From: G963667675 sp963667675
Lineage (GTDB): Bacteria; Chloroflexota; Dehalococcoidia; Lucifugimonadales; UBA3495
NCBI GenBank assembly: GCA_963667675.1
Contig: OY763929.1
Span: 1,922,001-1,986,000 of the forward strand
Length of the DNA stretch: 64,000 nucleotides
Reading direction: 5' to 3'
The position numbers were made by a program, and so were the translations under genes. This document shows positions 33,071-42,219 of this stretch, one piece after another; within the stretch, counting starts at the first letter, position 1; each line of letters starts with the position of its first letter. The notes beneath the pieces are model-generated. The model was not told where the DNA came from. It saw only the letters and a program-made list of their open reading frames with translations, and made no database searches.

Positions 33071-33718
33071 ATGCTTAGATTCGCAGAAGAAATCATCTTG
33101 CTCTTGCTTGACGACGATAACGGAAGGCTCGCCCGCGTATCCAGTTGGTCGCTGAATTATGCCTTGGCCGGCGCCGTCCTGATGGACCTGGCCCTGGAAA
33201 ACCGCATCGACACCGACACCGAAAAGCTGGTGCTGGTCGACGCAACGCCTGCTGGCGACAGCTTGTTGGACCCGACTCTGGCCGACATACAAGCGGGCGA
33301 AGAGCGAGACGCCCGTTTCTGGGTGGAGCGTACCGCCGGCCACGCCGAGGAGATAAAAGAAGAGGCCCTATCGCGCCTGGTTGCCCGCGGTATCCTGGAG
33401 CGCCGCAACGACCGATTCCTGTGGGTGTTTCGGTCCAGGCGGTACCCCACAGTCCAAGGGGAAGCCGAGCGAGAAGTGAAGCTGCGCATTATGGAGGTCC
33501 TATTCAGCGACGAGATTCCAGACCCCAGAGACGTAGTTATCATTTGCTTGGCCGACGCCTGCGGCATCTTCCAGCACTTGTTGTCCCGGCAGGAGTTGAA
33601 CAGGGCTTCCGTTCGCATCCAGCAGGTGCGCCGGCTTGACCTGATTGGCCAAGCCATGTCCCAGGCGATCCACGATATTGAACTACTGGTAGCCTCCTCG
33701 GTACAGATGCACATGTAG
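33071..33718 (+). CDS. GPP34/GOLPH3-like protein
   Basis: 215 residues, helical, with the GPP34 signature: FAEEIILLLLDDDNGRLA at the start, LNYALAGAVLMDLALENRID near 32, and ALSRLVARGILERR near 105. Eukaryotic members (GOLPH3, Vps74) bind phosphatidylinositol-4-phosphate at the Golgi; bacterial members are common in actinobacteria and Chloroflexota and their role is open. Ribosome site GGGAGGGGG before ATG 33071. Divergent from the partner-switching operon. Confidence 0.85.
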   Translation: MLRFAEEIILLLLDDDNGRLARVSSWSLNYALAGAVLMDLALENRIDTDTEKLVLVDATPAGDSLLDPTLADIQAGEERDARFWVERTAGHAEEIKEEALSRLVARGILERRNDRFLWVFRSRRYPTVQGEAEREVKLRIMEVLFSDEIPDPRDVVIICLADACGIFQHLLSRQELNRASVRIQQVRRLDLIGQAMSQAIHDIELLVASSVQMHM

Positions 33719-33801
33719 CCAGGTTATTCGCCGCGGAGCGTCATCCGGCTGTCCCAACCGAGGGGCCATCGCGTGGGGCACCCTTTTCCTAGCCAGAGCC
33801 G

Positions 33802-34491
33802 CTATCTCTTATTCGTGGCCGGTTGGGTCTTGTCCAGTCCGCTCAGCCACTTGTACACAAGCGCCGCCACAGACGCTCCGGCGACCGGGCCAACCCAGTA
33901 TGCCCAGTGACTCCACCACATCCACCCCACCAGCGCAGGACCAAAGGATCTGGCAGGGTTCATGGATGCCCCGGAGATTGGGCCGGCGAATATCGCCTCG
34001 AGGCCCACTGTGGCGCCTATCGCCAATGCCGCTCCCTGGCCTGCCGCTCGCGCGGTGGCCACGGCCATGATGACGAACATCAGAACGAACGTGAGGACAA
34101 TCTCCAGACCCAGGGACTGCTCGACGCTTCCGGCGGGGATAGTGGCGCCCATGTCTGCAACCAGTCCCAGAAGGGCCCGTAGAGCCAGGCTGGCTAGGGC
34201 CGCCCCGGCGAGCTGGGCACCCCAGTAAATTGGGACTTCCTTCCGGGGGAAATGGCGAGCGAGGGCAAAAGCGAGAGTTACGGCGGGGTTGATGTGGGCG
34301 CCGGAGATATGGCCCGTGGCGTAGACCATCGCCGTCACTATCAGGCCGAATGTGAGACCTACCCCCAGATGGGTCACCTGACCACCTGAGAGTTCATTGA
34401 TCATTATGGCGCCAGTCCCGGCAAAGACGAGCCCGAAGGTGCCTACCAGTTCCGCTGCGCAGCGCCTGAGGGTGCTGACCCTTCTATCCAC
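33802..34491 (-). CDS. Aquaporin of the NIP-like (AqpN) type
   Basis: MIP channel of 229 residues with six membrane segments and the two half-helices SGAHINPAV and SGASMNPARS. The residue equivalent to the selectivity-filter His of AqpZ (12 before the second Asn) is Ala, and GPISGASMNPARS is close to plant NIP channels, so a wider pore passing small uncharged solutes such as glycerol or arsenite is more likely than water only. It lies 11 bases downstream of phoU on the same strand, so it is probably transcribed with the pst operon. Confidence 0.88.
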   Translation of the reverse strand: MDRRVSTLRRCAAELVGTFGLVFAGTGAIMINELSGGQVTHLGVGLTFGLIVTAMVYATGHISGAHINPAVTLAFALARHFPRKEVPIYWGAQLAGAALASLALRALLGLVADMGATIPAGSVEQSLGLEIVLTFVLMFVIMAVATARAAGQGAALAIGATVGLEAIFAGPISGASMNPARSFGPALVGWMWWSHWAYWVGPVAGASVAALVYKWLSGLDKTQPATNKR

Positions 34492-34502
34492 TCCGCCGGG
34501 GC

Positions 34503-35171
34503 CTAGTACTTGGACACGTTGATTTCAGACATCTTGCCGGTGACCAGGAAGATGACCCTTTCCGCCACGTTGGTGGCCCGGTCTGCGATACGCTCCAAGT
34601 CGTGGGCCACCCACAGCAAGTAAGTTGCCCGCTGGATGGTCTTCGGGTCGTCGATCATATAGGCCAGCAGGTCCCGGTATACCTGGTCGTAGAGGGAGTC
34701 CACTTCGTCATCGTCGTCGCAGACCTTGAAGGCTGCTGCCGTGTCTCGTTGGATCAGGGCGTCCAGGCCGCGCCGAAGCATGTCGGTAGCCTTGTCGGCC
34801 ATCAACGGAATATCTATCAACGGCTTAAGCGGGGGATCATCTCCCATCATCAGGCTGATCTTGGCCATTCCCTCTGCGTAGTCCCCCATCCGCTCCAGTT
34901 CGACGGAAATGTGGAGCATGGTCACCAGTACCCTCAAGTCCCCTGCTATGGGCTGCTGGGTGGCCATGAGGTTGATGCAGCGTTCCTCGATTTCAAACCG
35001 CTTCCGGTCGATGGCATCGTCCTCTTGCACCACCCGGCTGGCGGCATCCAGGTCCCTCCTGTTCAATGCATCCAGGGCGCGGCGGATGGAATTCTCCACC
35101 ATGCTCCCCAGGAGCAATACCTCGTCCTGGAGCTTCCTCAATTCCCGGTCGAAGCCGGATCTCACTTGCAT
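34503..35171 (-). CDS. phoU: Phosphate signalling protein PhoU
   Basis: 222 residues, two PhoU three-helix repeats (RELRKLQDEVLLLGSMVENS near the start and ADKATDMLRRGLDALIQRD near residue 125) with the acidic metal-binding E/D-x3-D-type patches. It links PstSCAB transport to the PhoR kinase and lowers Pho expression when phosphate is plentiful. It begins 14 bases after pstB. Confidence 0.93.
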   Translation of the reverse strand: MQVRSGFDRELRKLQDEVLLLGSMVENSIRRALDALNRRDLDAASRVVQEDDAIDRKRFEIEERCINLMATQQPIAGDLRVLVTMLHISVELERMGDYAEGMAKISLMMGDDPPLKPLIDIPLMADKATDMLRRGLDALIQRDTAAAFKVCDDDDEVDSLYDQVYRDLLAYMIDDPKTIQRATYLLWVAHDLERIADRATNVAERVIFLVTGKMSEINVSKY

Positions 35172-35185
35172 CCGGACCTCCTCAA

Positions 35186-36049
35186 TCAGCCGAATCGTCC
35201 GGTGATGTAGTCTTCCGTGCGTTTGTCCGCAGGGTTGGTGAAAATCTGCTCGGTCGGCCCGTGCTCCACCATGAACCCGGCCCTGTCTTCTCCCATGGTC
35301 AGGAATACGGTCTCGTCGGAGACCCTGGCGGCCTGCTGCATGTTATGGGTGACTATGACTATAGTATACTCCTCTGCTAAAGAGCGAATGAGGTCCTCGA
35401 TGGCGAGGGTGGCCATGGGGTCCAATGCCGAGCAGGGCTCGTCCATCAGTATCAACTCCGGTTCCACAGCCAAAGCCCGGGCGATGCACAGGCGCTGCTG
35501 CTGCCCGCCCGACAGGGCTAGGGCATTCTTGTTCAGCCGGTCTTTCACCTCTTCCCACAGCGCCGCCCGGCGCAGGCTTCGCTCCACGATATCCGCTATC
35601 TCTCCCCGGCTATACCCGTTGATGCGCAGCCCGAAGGCCACATTCTCGAAGATAGACTTGGGGAACGGGTTTGGCTTCTGGAAGACCATGCCGATTCTGC
35701 TCCGCAGCTCCACCGCGTCCACGCCCCGGGCGTAGATATCCTGTCCCTCGAAAAGGATCCGGCCCTCTACCCTTCCACCCACCAATTCGTGCATCCGGTT
35801 CAAGCATCTCACAAAAGTGCTCTTTCCGCAGCCCGAAGGCCCGATGACGGCTGTGACGCCCTTACGGGACACCGCAAGGCTAATGTCTCTGATGGCAAGG
35901 TGTTCCCCATACCACGCATTAAGTCCAGTTATCTCAACAGCGTAGCCCTCAGAACGTTCCAAGTTGGGCGGTCTGTTGTCTGACCCCCCGCTGCGGTCTT
36001 GTCCGATCTTCAACACATCCCTGAAGTTGCCTATCTGGTTGATCACCAT
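35186..36049 (-). CDS. pstB: Phosphate ABC transporter ATP-binding protein
   Basis: 287 residues; core from about residue 33. Walker A GPSGCGKSTFVRCLNRMHE, Q-loop MVFQKPNPFPKSI, signature LSGGQQQRLCIARALAVEP and Walker B LILMDEPCSALDP are all PstB-specific in form. The ATG overlaps the pstA end by 7 bases; an alternative start nearer the core would shorten the N-terminal tail of about 30 residues. Confidence 0.95.
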   Translation of the reverse strand: MVINQIGNFRDVLKIGQDRSGGSDNRPPNLERSEGYAVEITGLNAWYGEHLAIRDISLAVSRKGVTAVIGPSGCGKSTFVRCLNRMHELVGGRVEGRILFEGQDIYARGVDAVELRSRIGMVFQKPNPFPKSIFENVAFGLRINGYSRGEIADIVERSLRRAALWEEVKDRLNKNALALSGGQQQRLCIARALAVEPELILMDEPCSALDPMATLAIEDLIRSLAEEYTIVIVTHNMQQAARVSDETVFLTMGEDRAGFMVEHGPTEQIFTNPADKRTEDYITGRFG

Positions 36050-36936
36050 ACTCTCCTCTTGGCAAATATGTGCCGCAAAGCCACTGCTATGCTGCTCATG
36101 GACAGCAGCACTACTAGGAGAACTATAATTCCCGCCGCCGCATTATCCTGGAAGCCAGGCTGCGGTAGATCTATCCAGTTATAGATTTGTACCGGAAGCA
36201 CGGTATAAGTATCGGCGGGGCTGGTGGGGGTGAATAAGACGACGGTGTAAGCTCCTACAACAATCAACGGGGCGGTTTCGCCTATCGCCCGAGCCAAGGC
36301 TAGGATCACTCCGGTCAACATCGTTGGCATAGCCACCGGCAACACCTGGAACCGCACCGCCTGCCATTTTGTAGCGCCCAGAGCGATAGCCGCCTCCCGT
36401 ATCGACGGGGGCACCGACCTCAGTCCCTCTCTGGCCGCGACAATGATAATGGGCAGAATCAGGAGGGCCAGTGTGAGGGCCCCGGCAGTGATACTGCGTC
36501 CAAGGCCGACGAAGTGGACAAAGAGGGCCAGACCCAAGAGCCCATACACCACCGATGGAACACCTGCCAGGTTGTTAATGTTAATCTCGAGAATCTTGGT
36601 AAGCGGATTCTTACCGGCAAATTCCTCCAGGTAGATGGCGGCTCCTATGCCAACGGGAACCGCGAACAGCGCCGTAAACCCCATGACCCACAAGGTCCCG
36701 GCGAGGGCCGCCTTGATGCCGGCCTCTTCTGGCTTGTAATGAGTAAAACTGGTAAGGAAATGCCAGTCGAGGACCCAAATGCCGTCGCTGGCTACGGCAT
36801 ATAGAAGAGTTCCAACCGCACAAATTCCAAAGGCAGTAGCAAGCATACCCAGGCCCACAAAGCCGCCGGAAGTCGCCTTCCGGACTTGCTTGCTCTCCGG
36901 CCTGGGAAGGCCCCTGAAAGGTACGCCGATGATCAT
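36043..36936 (-). CDS. pstA: Phosphate ABC transporter permease PstA
   Basis: 297 residues, six membrane helices. The binding-protein-dependent transport loop is EAAIALGATKWQAVRFQVLP near residue 188, preceded by LRSVPPSIR. Gene ends overlap pstC by 4 and pstB by 7 bases, indicating a tight operon. Confidence 0.95.
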   Translation of the reverse strand: MIIGVPFRGLPRPESKQVRKATSGGFVGLGMLATAFGICAVGTLLYAVASDGIWVLDWHFLTSFTHYKPEEAGIKAALAGTLWVMGFTALFAVPVGIGAAIYLEEFAGKNPLTKILEININNLAGVPSVVYGLLGLALFVHFVGLGRSITAGALTLALLILPIIIVAAREGLRSVPPSIREAAIALGATKWQAVRFQVLPVAMPTMLTGVILALARAIGETAPLIVVGAYTVVLFTPTSPADTYTVLPVQIYNWIDLPQPGFQDNAAAGIIVLLVVLLSMSSIAVALRHIFAKRRVW

Positions 36937-37856
36937 TCGTAAACCTCTCTGAACTTGGCCAGCAGTCCCTGAGCCAAAAGGTTGATGACCAAAGTGAAGA
37001 CGAAGAGCAACAGGCCTACGGCGAAGACACTTTGGTATTTGAGAGTCCCCCTGGGCGTGTCCCCAAACGTAACTTCCGCTATGAAGGCCGTCATCGTCTG
37101 CATGGCTAGGAAGGGATCGTACGAGAGATTGGCTATCCCGCCGGCCGCGATGAAAACGATCATGGTCTCGCCGACGGCCCTGGCCAAGGCCAGTAGTCCC
37201 GAGGCGACAATGCCCGAGAGCGCCGCGGGCACCACCACTCGTACCGCTACCTGGACGCGGTTGGCCCCCAGGGCTTGGGCCCCTTCTCGCAGATTCGAAG
37301 GCACGGCCCGCATGGCGTCGTCGGAGAGTGAGACGACCATTGGTATCAACATGACTCCCATGGCGCCGGCGGCGCTGATCGCACTATAAATGGATTCGGT
37401 CTGGAACAAGGGCCTGATGACGCTGGGACTGATGAACGTTATCGCAAAGAATCCGAAGACCACTGTCGGGATCCCTGCAAGCACCTCTAAGACCGGCTTC
37501 ACAACAGCCCTTACAGGCTCGGGCGCGTACTCGCTAAGATAGATAGCGGTCAACAGCCCGACAGGGAAAGCCACCGCCAGGGCCATAGCCGCGATGAACG
37601 CTGTGGCGGATAGAAGTGGGAGTACCCCGAAGCTCTTGACCGAGAACAGTGGTGTCCACTCCGTTCCCGTCAGGAAATCCAAGACAGAGACGTCGGTGAA
37701 GAAAGGCACCGCCTCCGACAGGAGGATGACGACTATTCCCACCGTGGTCACGATGGACAAGGCCGCACAGAGGCCCAGGACTAACATGATGGGCCCCTCC
37801 CGCGCTAGACGCGGAAGGCGCTTCCGGTTGGGGTATATCGCCGATCTTTCGGCCAC
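36933..37856 (-). CDS. pstC: Phosphate ABC transporter permease PstC
   Basis: 307 residues, six membrane helices, with the EAA loop REGAQALGANRVQVAVRVVV near residue 193 and the typical early segment AVPFFTDVSVLDFLTGTEWTP seen in PstC. Its start codon shares a base with the end of the pstS frame, indicating coupled translation. Confidence 0.95.
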   Translation of the reverse strand: MAERSAIYPNRKRLPRLAREGPIMLVLGLCAALSIVTTVGIVVILLSEAVPFFTDVSVLDFLTGTEWTPLFSVKSFGVLPLLSATAFIAAMALAVAFPVGLLTAIYLSEYAPEPVRAVVKPVLEVLAGIPTVVFGFFAITFISPSVIRPLFQTESIYSAISAAGAMGVMLIPMVVSLSDDAMRAVPSNLREGAQALGANRVQVAVRVVVPAALSGIVASGLLALARAVGETMIVFIAAGGIANLSYDPFLAMQTMTAFIAEVTFGDTPRGTLKYQSVFAVGLLLFVFTLVINLLAQGLLAKFREVYE

Positions 37857-38884
37857 TAATCCAGCCTGCCCAGTACCTGGCCCAGAGGCGTACCAGGTGC
37901 AACGTCCTTAAACACCGAGCCGGTAGCGCGATAGTCAACCCGGCCCTGGGCCCACGTGTAAGCTTCCTGTGGCAACGCTACGTAACCTACCTCCGGCACC
38001 AGCTTGGTGGCCTCTTCCAGGTAGAACCTGATGAAGGCCTCCAGTTCCGGGCTATGGTCAAGCTGGCCCGCATTGACGTAGATGAATATGGGACGGGCCA
38101 GGGGCTGATACCTGCCGGTCTCCACCGTTTCGCGGGAAGGCGTTACGCACTCCCCAGTCTGGGGGTTCTCCACGGCCACCGGGGTCACGAGTTCACCGTA
38201 CTGGACCAAGTAGGCCAACCCAAAGTACCCAATTCCTCCCTGGGTGCCGTTTACTCCCCTAGCGATAAGAGTGTCAGTTTCGGTGGCCAGATCCAGGTCT
38301 CCTCGGTGGGATCCGCTCTCACCCATGATCGCCTCGGTGAAATAGTCGAAGGTTCCCGAAGCCGTGCTCGGTCCGTAGAGCCGCATACTCACGTCCGGGA
38401 AATTCGGATTCACCTGGCTCCAGGAATTGATCTCTCCGTGGGCCTCAGGCCCGAAGATGGTCTTCAGGTCCTCCACCGAAAGGCACTTGGCCCAATCGTT
38501 CTCCGGATTGACGACAACCGAGAGGGCATCGAAGGCCACCGGAATCTCTATTAGCTCTATGCCGTTCTCGGCGCATGTATCAATTTCACTCTGCGTTACG
38601 GGACGTGAGGCGTTGGAGACCTGGACTTCACCGTCGCAGACGGCCCGGAATCCGGCGCCGGTGCCTGTCGACGCTACGTTTACCCGGACTCCCGACTTCG
38701 TCCGTGCGAACTCTACCACCACGGCCTGACTTATGGGGAACACTGTGCTGGAACCGACCACGGCGATGCTGTTGCCAGATGTGTCGCCGCACCCTGCTGA
38801 CAGCGCCAATATCAAGAGCGGTGCGGCCACCATGAAGATTCCAACACCTTTGGCGCCTGAGCTTTTCACCTGCACCCTTTTCAC
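37856..38884 (-). CDS. pstS: Phosphate-binding lipoprotein PstS
   Basis: 342 residues from GTG 38884. Signal peptide with lipobox LSAGC near residue 31; phosphate-binding motifs VGSSTVFPI and STGTGAGFRAVCDGE, and later ASGTFDYFTEAI. It delivers phosphate to PstCAB. No ribosome site precedes 38884; the in-frame GTG at 38869 has AAAAGGG upstream and is a credible alternative five codons later. The promoter region carries a PHO box. Confidence 0.93.
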   Translation of the reverse strand: MKRVQVKSSGAKGVGIFMVAAPLLILALSAGCGDTSGNSIAVVGSSTVFPISQAVVVEFARTKSGVRVNVASTGTGAGFRAVCDGEVQVSNASRPVTQSEIDTCAENGIELIEIPVAFDALSVVVNPENDWAKCLSVEDLKTIFGPEAHGEINSWSQVNPNFPDVSMRLYGPSTASGTFDYFTEAIMGESGSHRGDLDLATETDTLIARGVNGTQGGIGYFGLAYLVQYGELVTPVAVENPQTGECVTPSRETVETGRYQPLARPIFIYVNAGQLDHSPELEAFIRFYLEEATKLVPEVGYVALPQEAYTWAQGRVDYRATGSVFKDVAPGTPLGQVLGRLD

Positions 38885-38904
38885 ATTGTTCTGGAACTAC
38901 CAGG

Positions 38905-38959
38905 AGATTAGCGCAGGCACTTTAACGGGACTTTAACGATTGGTTAAGGGCCTGTTATC
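38905..38959 (-). promoter_or_regulatory. PHO box and -10 of the pst operon
   Basis: Four direct repeats with an exact 11-base period: on the plus strand TTTAAC at 38921, TTTAAC at 38932, GTTAAG at 38943 and GTTATC at 38954. Read toward pstS they are GATAAC, CTTAAC, GTTAAA, GTTAAA. TAATCT (38910 to 38905) follows 10 bases later as -10. This spacing is the hallmark of PhoB/PhoP binding arrays. Confidence 0.75.
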
Positions 38960-39062
38960 GATCGATAAAGCCGCTCTCCTAAATCCGGCGACTCGTCTGT
39001 CAGGCGCCAAGAGTGATTTGCCTGCGCTCCGCAATCTCGGCCTGGCCGACTCGCCGTCTTTT

Positions 39063-39091
39063 TTGACGGTTAGTCGCGCCACGCTTAACAT
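39063..39091 (+). promoter_or_regulatory. Promoter of the MDR dehydrogenase gene
   Basis: TTGACG (39063-39068), 17-base spacer, TAACAT (39086-39091), 48 bases before the ATG at 39139, which has AAGGAG upstream. Confidence 0.55.
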
Positions 39092-39138
39092 TGCCGTGTC
39101 CAGCCCGCTAATTCGGCGCCCAACAAGGAGACCAGCCC

Positions 39139-40170
39139 ATGAAAGCGGTATACATCGAAGAACACGGCGGCCCGGAGAAATTGGTCTACGGCGACCGGCC
39201 GGAGCCGGAGGTGGCCCCCGGTGAAATCATGCTCCGGGTCCGCGGCAGCGCCCTGAACCACCTCGACCTGCCGCTACGGCAGGGGAGTTACTACAATGGG
39301 ACGCTGCCCCGCATCCTCGGCTGCGACATAGCCGGCGAGGTGGTTACGGTCAGCCCCGCCGCTTCTACGTCCTTACAGCCCGGCGACCGGGTTATTCTCA
39401 ACAACCGGGTTCCCTGCCGCAGCTGCGAGCACTGCCGTATGGGCAACGACCAGTGGTGCGCCAACCAGAAACGGCTGGGAGTGGACCTGGACGGCGGCCA
39501 TGCCGAGTACATCACCGCGCCGGCGTTAAACGCCCACGTCATTCCCGACTGGATGGAATTCACCGAGGCGGCGGCCTTGCCCATCGCCGCCCACACGGCC
39601 TGGCACTGCATGGTGACCCAGGCGCAGGTCAAGCCGTGGGACGACGTCCTGGTGCAGGCCGCGGGCAGCGGCGTCGGCAGCATGGCCATTCAAATCGCCA
39701 AGATGGTCGGCGCGCGGGTCATCACCACCGCCGGCAGCCAGTGGAAGCTGGACAAGGCGAAAGAATGGGGCGCCGACGAGGGGATCAACTACCGGGAGAC
39801 CCCCAACTTCAAGGACCGGGTCATGGAGTTGACCAATGGGCGCGGGGTTGACCTGGTTTTCGACTGCGTCGGAGCGGACGTTTGGGAGCAGAACCTGCTG
39901 TCGTTGACTGCCGGCGGCCGCTTGGTCATCACCGGCGTGACATCCGGCTCGACCGCCAACTTGGACCTGCGGCTGCTCCAGGGCAAGCCCCTTCACCTCA
40001 TGGGCAGCGGAGGCCGCAGCAACCGCACCTTCGCCGATTTCATGAAGGTGGTGCATCACGGTTCCCTGCGGGGTATACCAGGCCGTGTCTTCCCGCTGAG
40101 CGGTGTGGCCGCCGCCCACCAGGCCATGGAGGACCGGGACTTCTACGGCAAGATTGTCATTGAAAGCTAA
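39139..40170 (+). CDS. Zinc-containing MDR-family alcohol dehydrogenase / quinone oxidoreductase
   Basis: 343 residues. GroES-like N-terminal domain with GCDIAGEVVTV and a structural zinc site C-x2-C-x2-C-x7-C (CRSCEHCRMGNDQWC near residue 95), then a Rossmann domain with VQAAGSGVGSMAIQIAKMVG near 175. The catalytic zinc ligands are less clear, so it could be a zinc-structural, NADPH-dependent reductase. It lies between pst and phoRB but faces the other way. Confidence 0.9.
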   Translation: MKAVYIEEHGGPEKLVYGDRPEPEVAPGEIMLRVRGSALNHLDLPLRQGSYYNGTLPRILGCDIAGEVVTVSPAASTSLQPGDRVILNNRVPCRSCEHCRMGNDQWCANQKRLGVDLDGGHAEYITAPALNAHVIPDWMEFTEAAALPIAAHTAWHCMVTQAQVKPWDDVLVQAAGSGVGSMAIQIAKMVGARVITTAGSQWKLDKAKEWGADEGINYRETPNFKDRVMELTNGRGVDLVFDCVGADVWEQNLLSLTAGGRLVITGVTSGSTANLDLRLLQGKPLHLMGSGGRSNRTFADFMKVVHHGSLRGIPGRVFPLSGVAAAHQAMEDRDFYGKIVIES

Positions 40171-40206
40171 AGCTGCCTGTGTGGAGGAGGCACGTGACGT
40201 GCTCCG

Positions 40207-41493
40207 CTAGCCCTTGGGAAGGCTGAACGAGAAAGTGGCGCCCTCGCCCTCCCGGCTGTGTACCGTAATCTCGCCGCCGTGAAGCTGCACGATGTGTTTC
40301 ACGATGGCCAACCCCAGCCCGGTGCCCCCGTCACGCCTCGACCGGTCCGCTTTGTAGAAACGCTCGAACACGTGCGGCAGGTGCTCCCGGGCAATGCCCG
40401 TTCCCGTATTTTCCACCTGGACTAGCACACCCTCCCCATCTTCCTTGGCCGTTAGCGTTATCCGGCCCGCGTCCGAGGCGAACTTCACGGCGTTGTCCAA
40501 CAGGTTCACCAAGGCCTGGCGCAGCTTTTCCTGGTCGGCCATGGCCAGCGGCACGTTCTCGCCGCACTGAACGTCGATGCAAATACCCCTGGCTTCTGAC
40601 TGGCCTGCAAAGCCGGCTCTTACGTCCTCCAGCAAGGGCCGCAGGTCCATGGGATGAAGGTGTATCGGCTCTTGGCCGCTTTCCAAACGGGAAAGCTCCA
40701 GAAGGTCGCCGGCCATGCTGATCATTCGGCCCACGTCCTCGTTTATGCGCCTGATGAAGTCCCGGGCAACCTCCGGTTCGGCTAGAGCGCCGTTCTCCAG
40801 GGTTTCCACCGACGCCTTGACCGAGGCCAAAGGACTGCGAAGTTCGTGGGAAACGTTGCTAATGAACTCCCGGCGAGTGGTGTCCAACTGCCGAAGGCGA
40901 GACAGATCGTGGAGCGTGAGCAGGACACCTGGAAGGGAACTGCTATCGGTCAGGGGCACGGCTATGGCGCTGAGGAACCGGCGGCGAGACAATTCCACCT
41001 CGCCATACTGGGGTTGGTCTGTCTCAAGAGCCTGGGCAATCATTTGGTGCAGTTCGTGGTTCCTGGACAACTCTATGAACCGCCGTCCCTGCGGGTCCTG
41101 GTCTTCTATCTCAAGAAGGTCTATGGCTATGGGGTTGATCAGTTGCGTTTCACCATCGGGTCCGATCATCACCACTCCGTCCGCCATGACTTCCAGCACG
41201 GTCGACAACCTGTTGCGCTCGGTGGACAGTTCCTGAATCGTCGTCTGCAACGTCTCCGCCATCGAATTCAAAGACTCGGCCAGTTCCCTGATCTCGTCCC
41301 TGGATATGGTGGAAACCCGGTGGCCCAGATCGCCTTGCGCGATGCGCCGCACTCCCTGGGTCACCACGCGAACGGAGCGGGACGTGCGGCGAGCCAGCAA
41401 GTATCCCAGCAGCACGGACACCAGGGCTGCTCCGAGCGCCGACAAAACAATGGTAGCTATAAGCCAGTCCACTTTACATAACACCTGCGGCAA
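40207..41493 (-). CDS. phoR: Sensor histidine kinase PhoR, short N-terminus
   Basis: 428 residues. One membrane helix (about 10-34), HAMP (about 36-88), PAS (about 100-200), HisKA with SNVSHELRSPLASVKASVE, and HATPase with NLLDNAVKF, HVFERFYKADRSRRDGGTGL. PhoR normally phosphorylates PhoB under phosphate limitation. Typical PhoR has two membrane helices; here the start 33 bases after phoB leaves room for only one, so there is no extracytoplasmic loop. Confidence 0.9.
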   Translation of the reverse strand: MPQVLCKVDWLIATIVLSALGAALVSVLLGYLLARRTSRSVRVVTQGVRRIAQGDLGHRVSTISRDEIRELAESLNSMAETLQTTIQELSTERNRLSTVLEVMADGVVMIGPDGETQLINPIAIDLLEIEDQDPQGRRFIELSRNHELHQMIAQALETDQPQYGEVELSRRRFLSAIAVPLTDSSSLPGVLLTLHDLSRLRQLDTTRREFISNVSHELRSPLASVKASVETLENGALAEPEVARDFIRRINEDVGRMISMAGDLLELSRLESGQEPIHLHPMDLRPLLEDVRAGFAGQSEARGICIDVQCGENVPLAMADQEKLRQALVNLLDNAVKFASDAGRITLTAKEDGEGVLVQVENTGTGIAREHLPHVFERFYKADRSRRDGGTGLGLAIVKHIVQLHGGEITVHSREGEGATFSFSLPKG

Positions 41494-41526
41494 GGATGCC
41501 CTGCCGTTGTAGAGCTTGGGGTGGTC

Positions 41527-42219
41527 TCACTCTTGAAACTTGTAGCCCACCCCGCGAATTGTGACTATGCTCTGCGGGCTGCTGGGGTCGGTCTCTATCT
41601 TTTCCCTTAGCCACCGGACGTGGACGTCGACGGTCCTGGCATCGCCGATGTAGTCCTGTTCCCACACCTGGTCCAGTATCTGCCGCCGGGTGTAGACTCT
41701 TCCCTTGTTGGACATCAGAAGGGCCAACAGATTGAACTCCCTGGGCTTCAGGTCGATCTGCCGTCCCTCCAGGCTGACCGCGTGGCCGGTCAGGTCCAGT
41801 TCCAGGGCTCCCGACTTGACCACGTCTGCGCCCGATGCCGCCAAACGTCCGCTCCGGGGCCGCCGCAGTATGGCCCGGACCCTGGACAGCAGCTCGCGCA
41901 TGCTAAAGGGCTTCACCACGTAGTCATCGGCCCCCATCTCCAGCCCAACAACCCTGTCCACTTCTTCGGTCTTGGCCGTCAGCATCAGCACCGGCACGTC
42001 GCTGGTCCGTCGCAGCAGCCGGCAGACCTCCAAGCCGTCCAGGGTTGGGAGCATGATGTCCAGGATAACCAGCGCCGGGTCAGCTTCCCTGGCGAGCTCC
42101 AGCCCCTTCCCTCCGTCGGCAGCAGTGACAACCTGGTACCCCGAATGCTCCAGGTTGTACTTCAACGCCTCGAGAAGGTTTTCCTCGTCTTCGACGATTA
42201 AAATTGTCTGTTCCTGCAA
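41527..42219 (-). CDS. phoB: Phosphate regulon response regulator PhoB
   Basis: 230 residues from TTG 42219, which follows GGAG by 6 bases and gives the family length; longer in-frame readings add a non-homologous tail. Receiver domain with D54 (LVILDIMLPTLDG), acidic E10-D11, Lys in VVKPFSMREL; OmpR-type winged helix with RVYTRRQILDQVW and TVDVHVRWLREKIE. Expected to bind the 11-base-spaced repeats before pstS. TATAAT (42256 to 42251) lies about 32 bases upstream. Confidence 0.93.
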   Translation of the reverse strand: MQEQTILIVEDEENLLEALKYNLEHSGYQVVTAADGGKGLELAREADPALVILDIMLPTLDGLEVCRLLRRTSDVPVLMLTAKTEEVDRVVGLEMGADDYVVKPFSMRELLSRVRAILRRPRSGRLAASGADVVKSGALELDLTGHAVSLEGRQIDLKPREFNLLALLMSNKGRVYTRRQILDQVWEQDYIGDARTVDVHVRWLREKIETDPSSPQSIVTIRGVGYKFQE

